A DNA stretch of 31,230 bases, taken from the NCBI GenBank assembly GCA_905250885.1, contig CAJNOQ010001468.1, forward strand, positions 1 to 31,230, given 5' to 3'. Origin of the DNA: Didymodactylos carnosus. Lineage: Eukaryota; Rotifera; Eurotatoria; Philodinida; Philodinidae. Under the pieces are notes generated by a model. The model saw only the letters and a list, made by a program, of their open reading frames with translations, had not been told where the DNA came from and did not search any database. A program made the translations under genes and the position numbers. Of the stretch, positions 30,041 to 31,230 are shown piece after piece (the first letter of the stretch is position 1; each line of letters opens with the position of its first letter).

Positions 30041-31130
30041 TAGAAATACTGTCTGGAAACCCGTGAAAACTTACTGGCTTACACGAAACCAGGAGAAAAT
30101 CGCAAAATCAGCTCCTGGATCTAAGAGTTTTTTTTCACCAGGAGAAACGTCACGACGATACACACACCATTCGATAGAAAATTTCCCGCGCTACAAGTTC
30201 CTATATAGAAAGTAGTGAAAAAAGTGTCCTAGGGCACCTTGACCTGTCTGGAAACCCTTGAAAACTGAGTGGCTTATTCCACGATCAGGATCCTCTAATC
30301 AACGCTTCTCAACTAGCCACTACGATAGATACACCGTTCGATAGACAATTTATCGCGCTACAATTTAATGTATATATGATACTGAGAAAAGTGTTCCAGG
30401 GCCCGTTGACATTAGAAATGCTGTCTGGAAACCTGTTTTCTTAGCTTTTACTAAAAGCTGGAACTCGATCTGAATAATGTTTTGAATAGCACGAAGATTT
30501 TTCTACCAGATTAGGTGCATATTAGCCTTTCGTGAGAAAACTTGATAAAAGAGCTTTCGGAAATCCTGACCACTGAAAATCCCAGTCCTTAGGTGTTAGT
30601 GAGAAGGTTTTGCAAACCATATAGCCGGATAGAGCGAAACATTCTGAGCAAAATAAGACTTCTATCGGCATTCTATAGTGCTTTTTCACCGGAATATTTT
30701 GGTAACTTTCACACTCCTTGTGGCTAGGGATAAATCGACTGCAGTTGCGTCAAAACGCGCTGTAGTAAACCGGGAGAAGGCTTATTTTGCTCAGAATGTT
30801 TCGCTCTATATGTGCCGATATGAACATAATCTGATAGAAAAATCTTCGTGCTATTCAAAACATTATTCAGATCAGTTTCAGCTTTTACTTAAAGCTCAAA
30901 AAACAGGTTTCCAGATAGTATTTCTAATGTCACCGGGTCCTGGAACACTTTTCTCAGTGCTTTGATCAGAGGATCCTGATCGTGGAATAAGCCACTCAGT
31001 TTTCACGGGTTTCCAAACAAGTCAGGGTGCCCTAGGACACTTTTTTCACTACTTTCTATATAGGAACTTGGGGCGCGGGAAATTCTGTATCCAATGGTAT
31101 ATATATCGTCGTGGCTAGTGGACAAGTGTG
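30034..31130. repeat. Large complex inverted repeat (~1.1 kb)
   Basis: The left arm (about 30,150-30,660) and right arm (about 30,750-31,130) are complementary over long blocks: TTCCTATATAGAAAGTAGTG, AAAAAGTGTCCTAGGGCACC, CTGAGTGGCTTATTCCACGA, TCAGGATCCTCT, AATAATGTTTTGAATAGCAC and GAGCGAAACATTCTGAGCAA. The left arm has about 80 extra bases (30,300-30,380) that look like a diverged repeat of its own outer part. The block GTTGACATTAGAAATACTGT with CTGGAAACC recurs at 30,036, 30,400 and, inverted, 30,903. The minus-strand neighbour LINE is cut exactly where this repeat starts. An ORF at 30678-30965 lies in the right arm and is not a gene. Confidence 0.75.
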
Positions 31131-31230
31131 GAGCACAGGATTGTCATCGTTGAACAAAGAAGAGTAAAACTTTCGTTTCAGTAAATTCGACCTAGTTTTT
31201 TCTGAGAGCTTTTCTAAGGTCTGCCGAGTG

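Noticed and set aside
30678..30965. 95-codon plus-strand ORF
   Set aside because: Lies within the right arm of the large inverted repeat and has no homology I recognise.
1..31230. tRNA, rRNA, snRNA or spliced-leader RNA genes
   Set aside because: I looked for GTTCGA-type B boxes with partner stems and a spliced-leader-like donor and found none convincing; the GTTCGA hits are in the tandem and inverted repeats.

Overview
The window looks like nuclear DNA of a small AT-rich metazoan, most probably a bdelloid rotifer. Nothing suggests a prokaryote: the recognisable genes are split by many GT...AG introns (many 55-90 bp, a few 1-4 kb), there are no operons, and intergenic DNA is full of foldback elements and microsatellites. 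The rotifer assignment is inference. It rests on compactness, intron style, and a mono-ADP-ribosyltransferase-like fragment of a kind I know to be abundant in bdelloids. No search was run.

Layout. 1-1,072: an 11-bp GTTAAC repeat followed by two tentative small spliced ORFs that converge on a shared CTAG. 1,090-5,070: repeat country, holding a CAAGTACTTG-saturated island, about 4.6 copies of a 176-bp tandem repeat, and three consecutive foldback elements. 5,430-8,220 (+): a ten-exon gene for a 402-residue coiled-coil protein resembling CCDC83, with a good RFX X-box about 100 bp upstream and a foldback MITE in its longest intron. 8,411-18,086 (-): an eleven-exon gene for a 998-residue protein of the NCKAP5/NCKAP5L (Cep169) family, convergent with the first; only 190 bp separate the two stops. 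Its large introns hold a foldback with a hAT-like MITE in its loop (exact 8-bp target duplication) and a TCGA-saturated island. 18,120-28,438: about 10 kb with no gene I can support, only microsatellites, homopolymers and three foldbacks. 28,439-29,024 (+): partial or decayed ADP-ribosyltransferase-like gene. 29,354-30,040 (-): 3' end of a LINE reverse-transcriptase ORF with an in-frame stop. 30,034-31,130: a roughly 1-kb inverted repeat abutting the LINE truncation point.

The two good genes suit cilium/centrosome/microtubule biology: CCDC83 is a ciliary/testis-type coiled-coil protein and NCKAP5L/Cep169 is a centrosomal microtubule plus-end binder. The X-box supports a ciliary programme for the first. 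The most distinctive non-genic observations are (i) a family of 600-680-bp foldback MITEs with CGAGGRAA-type ends flanked by TTA/TAA, and (ii) several unrelated islands each saturated with its own short palindrome (GTTAAC, CAAGTACTTG, CAAGATCTTG, TCTAGTAAT, TCGA), which I cannot assign to a known repeat class.
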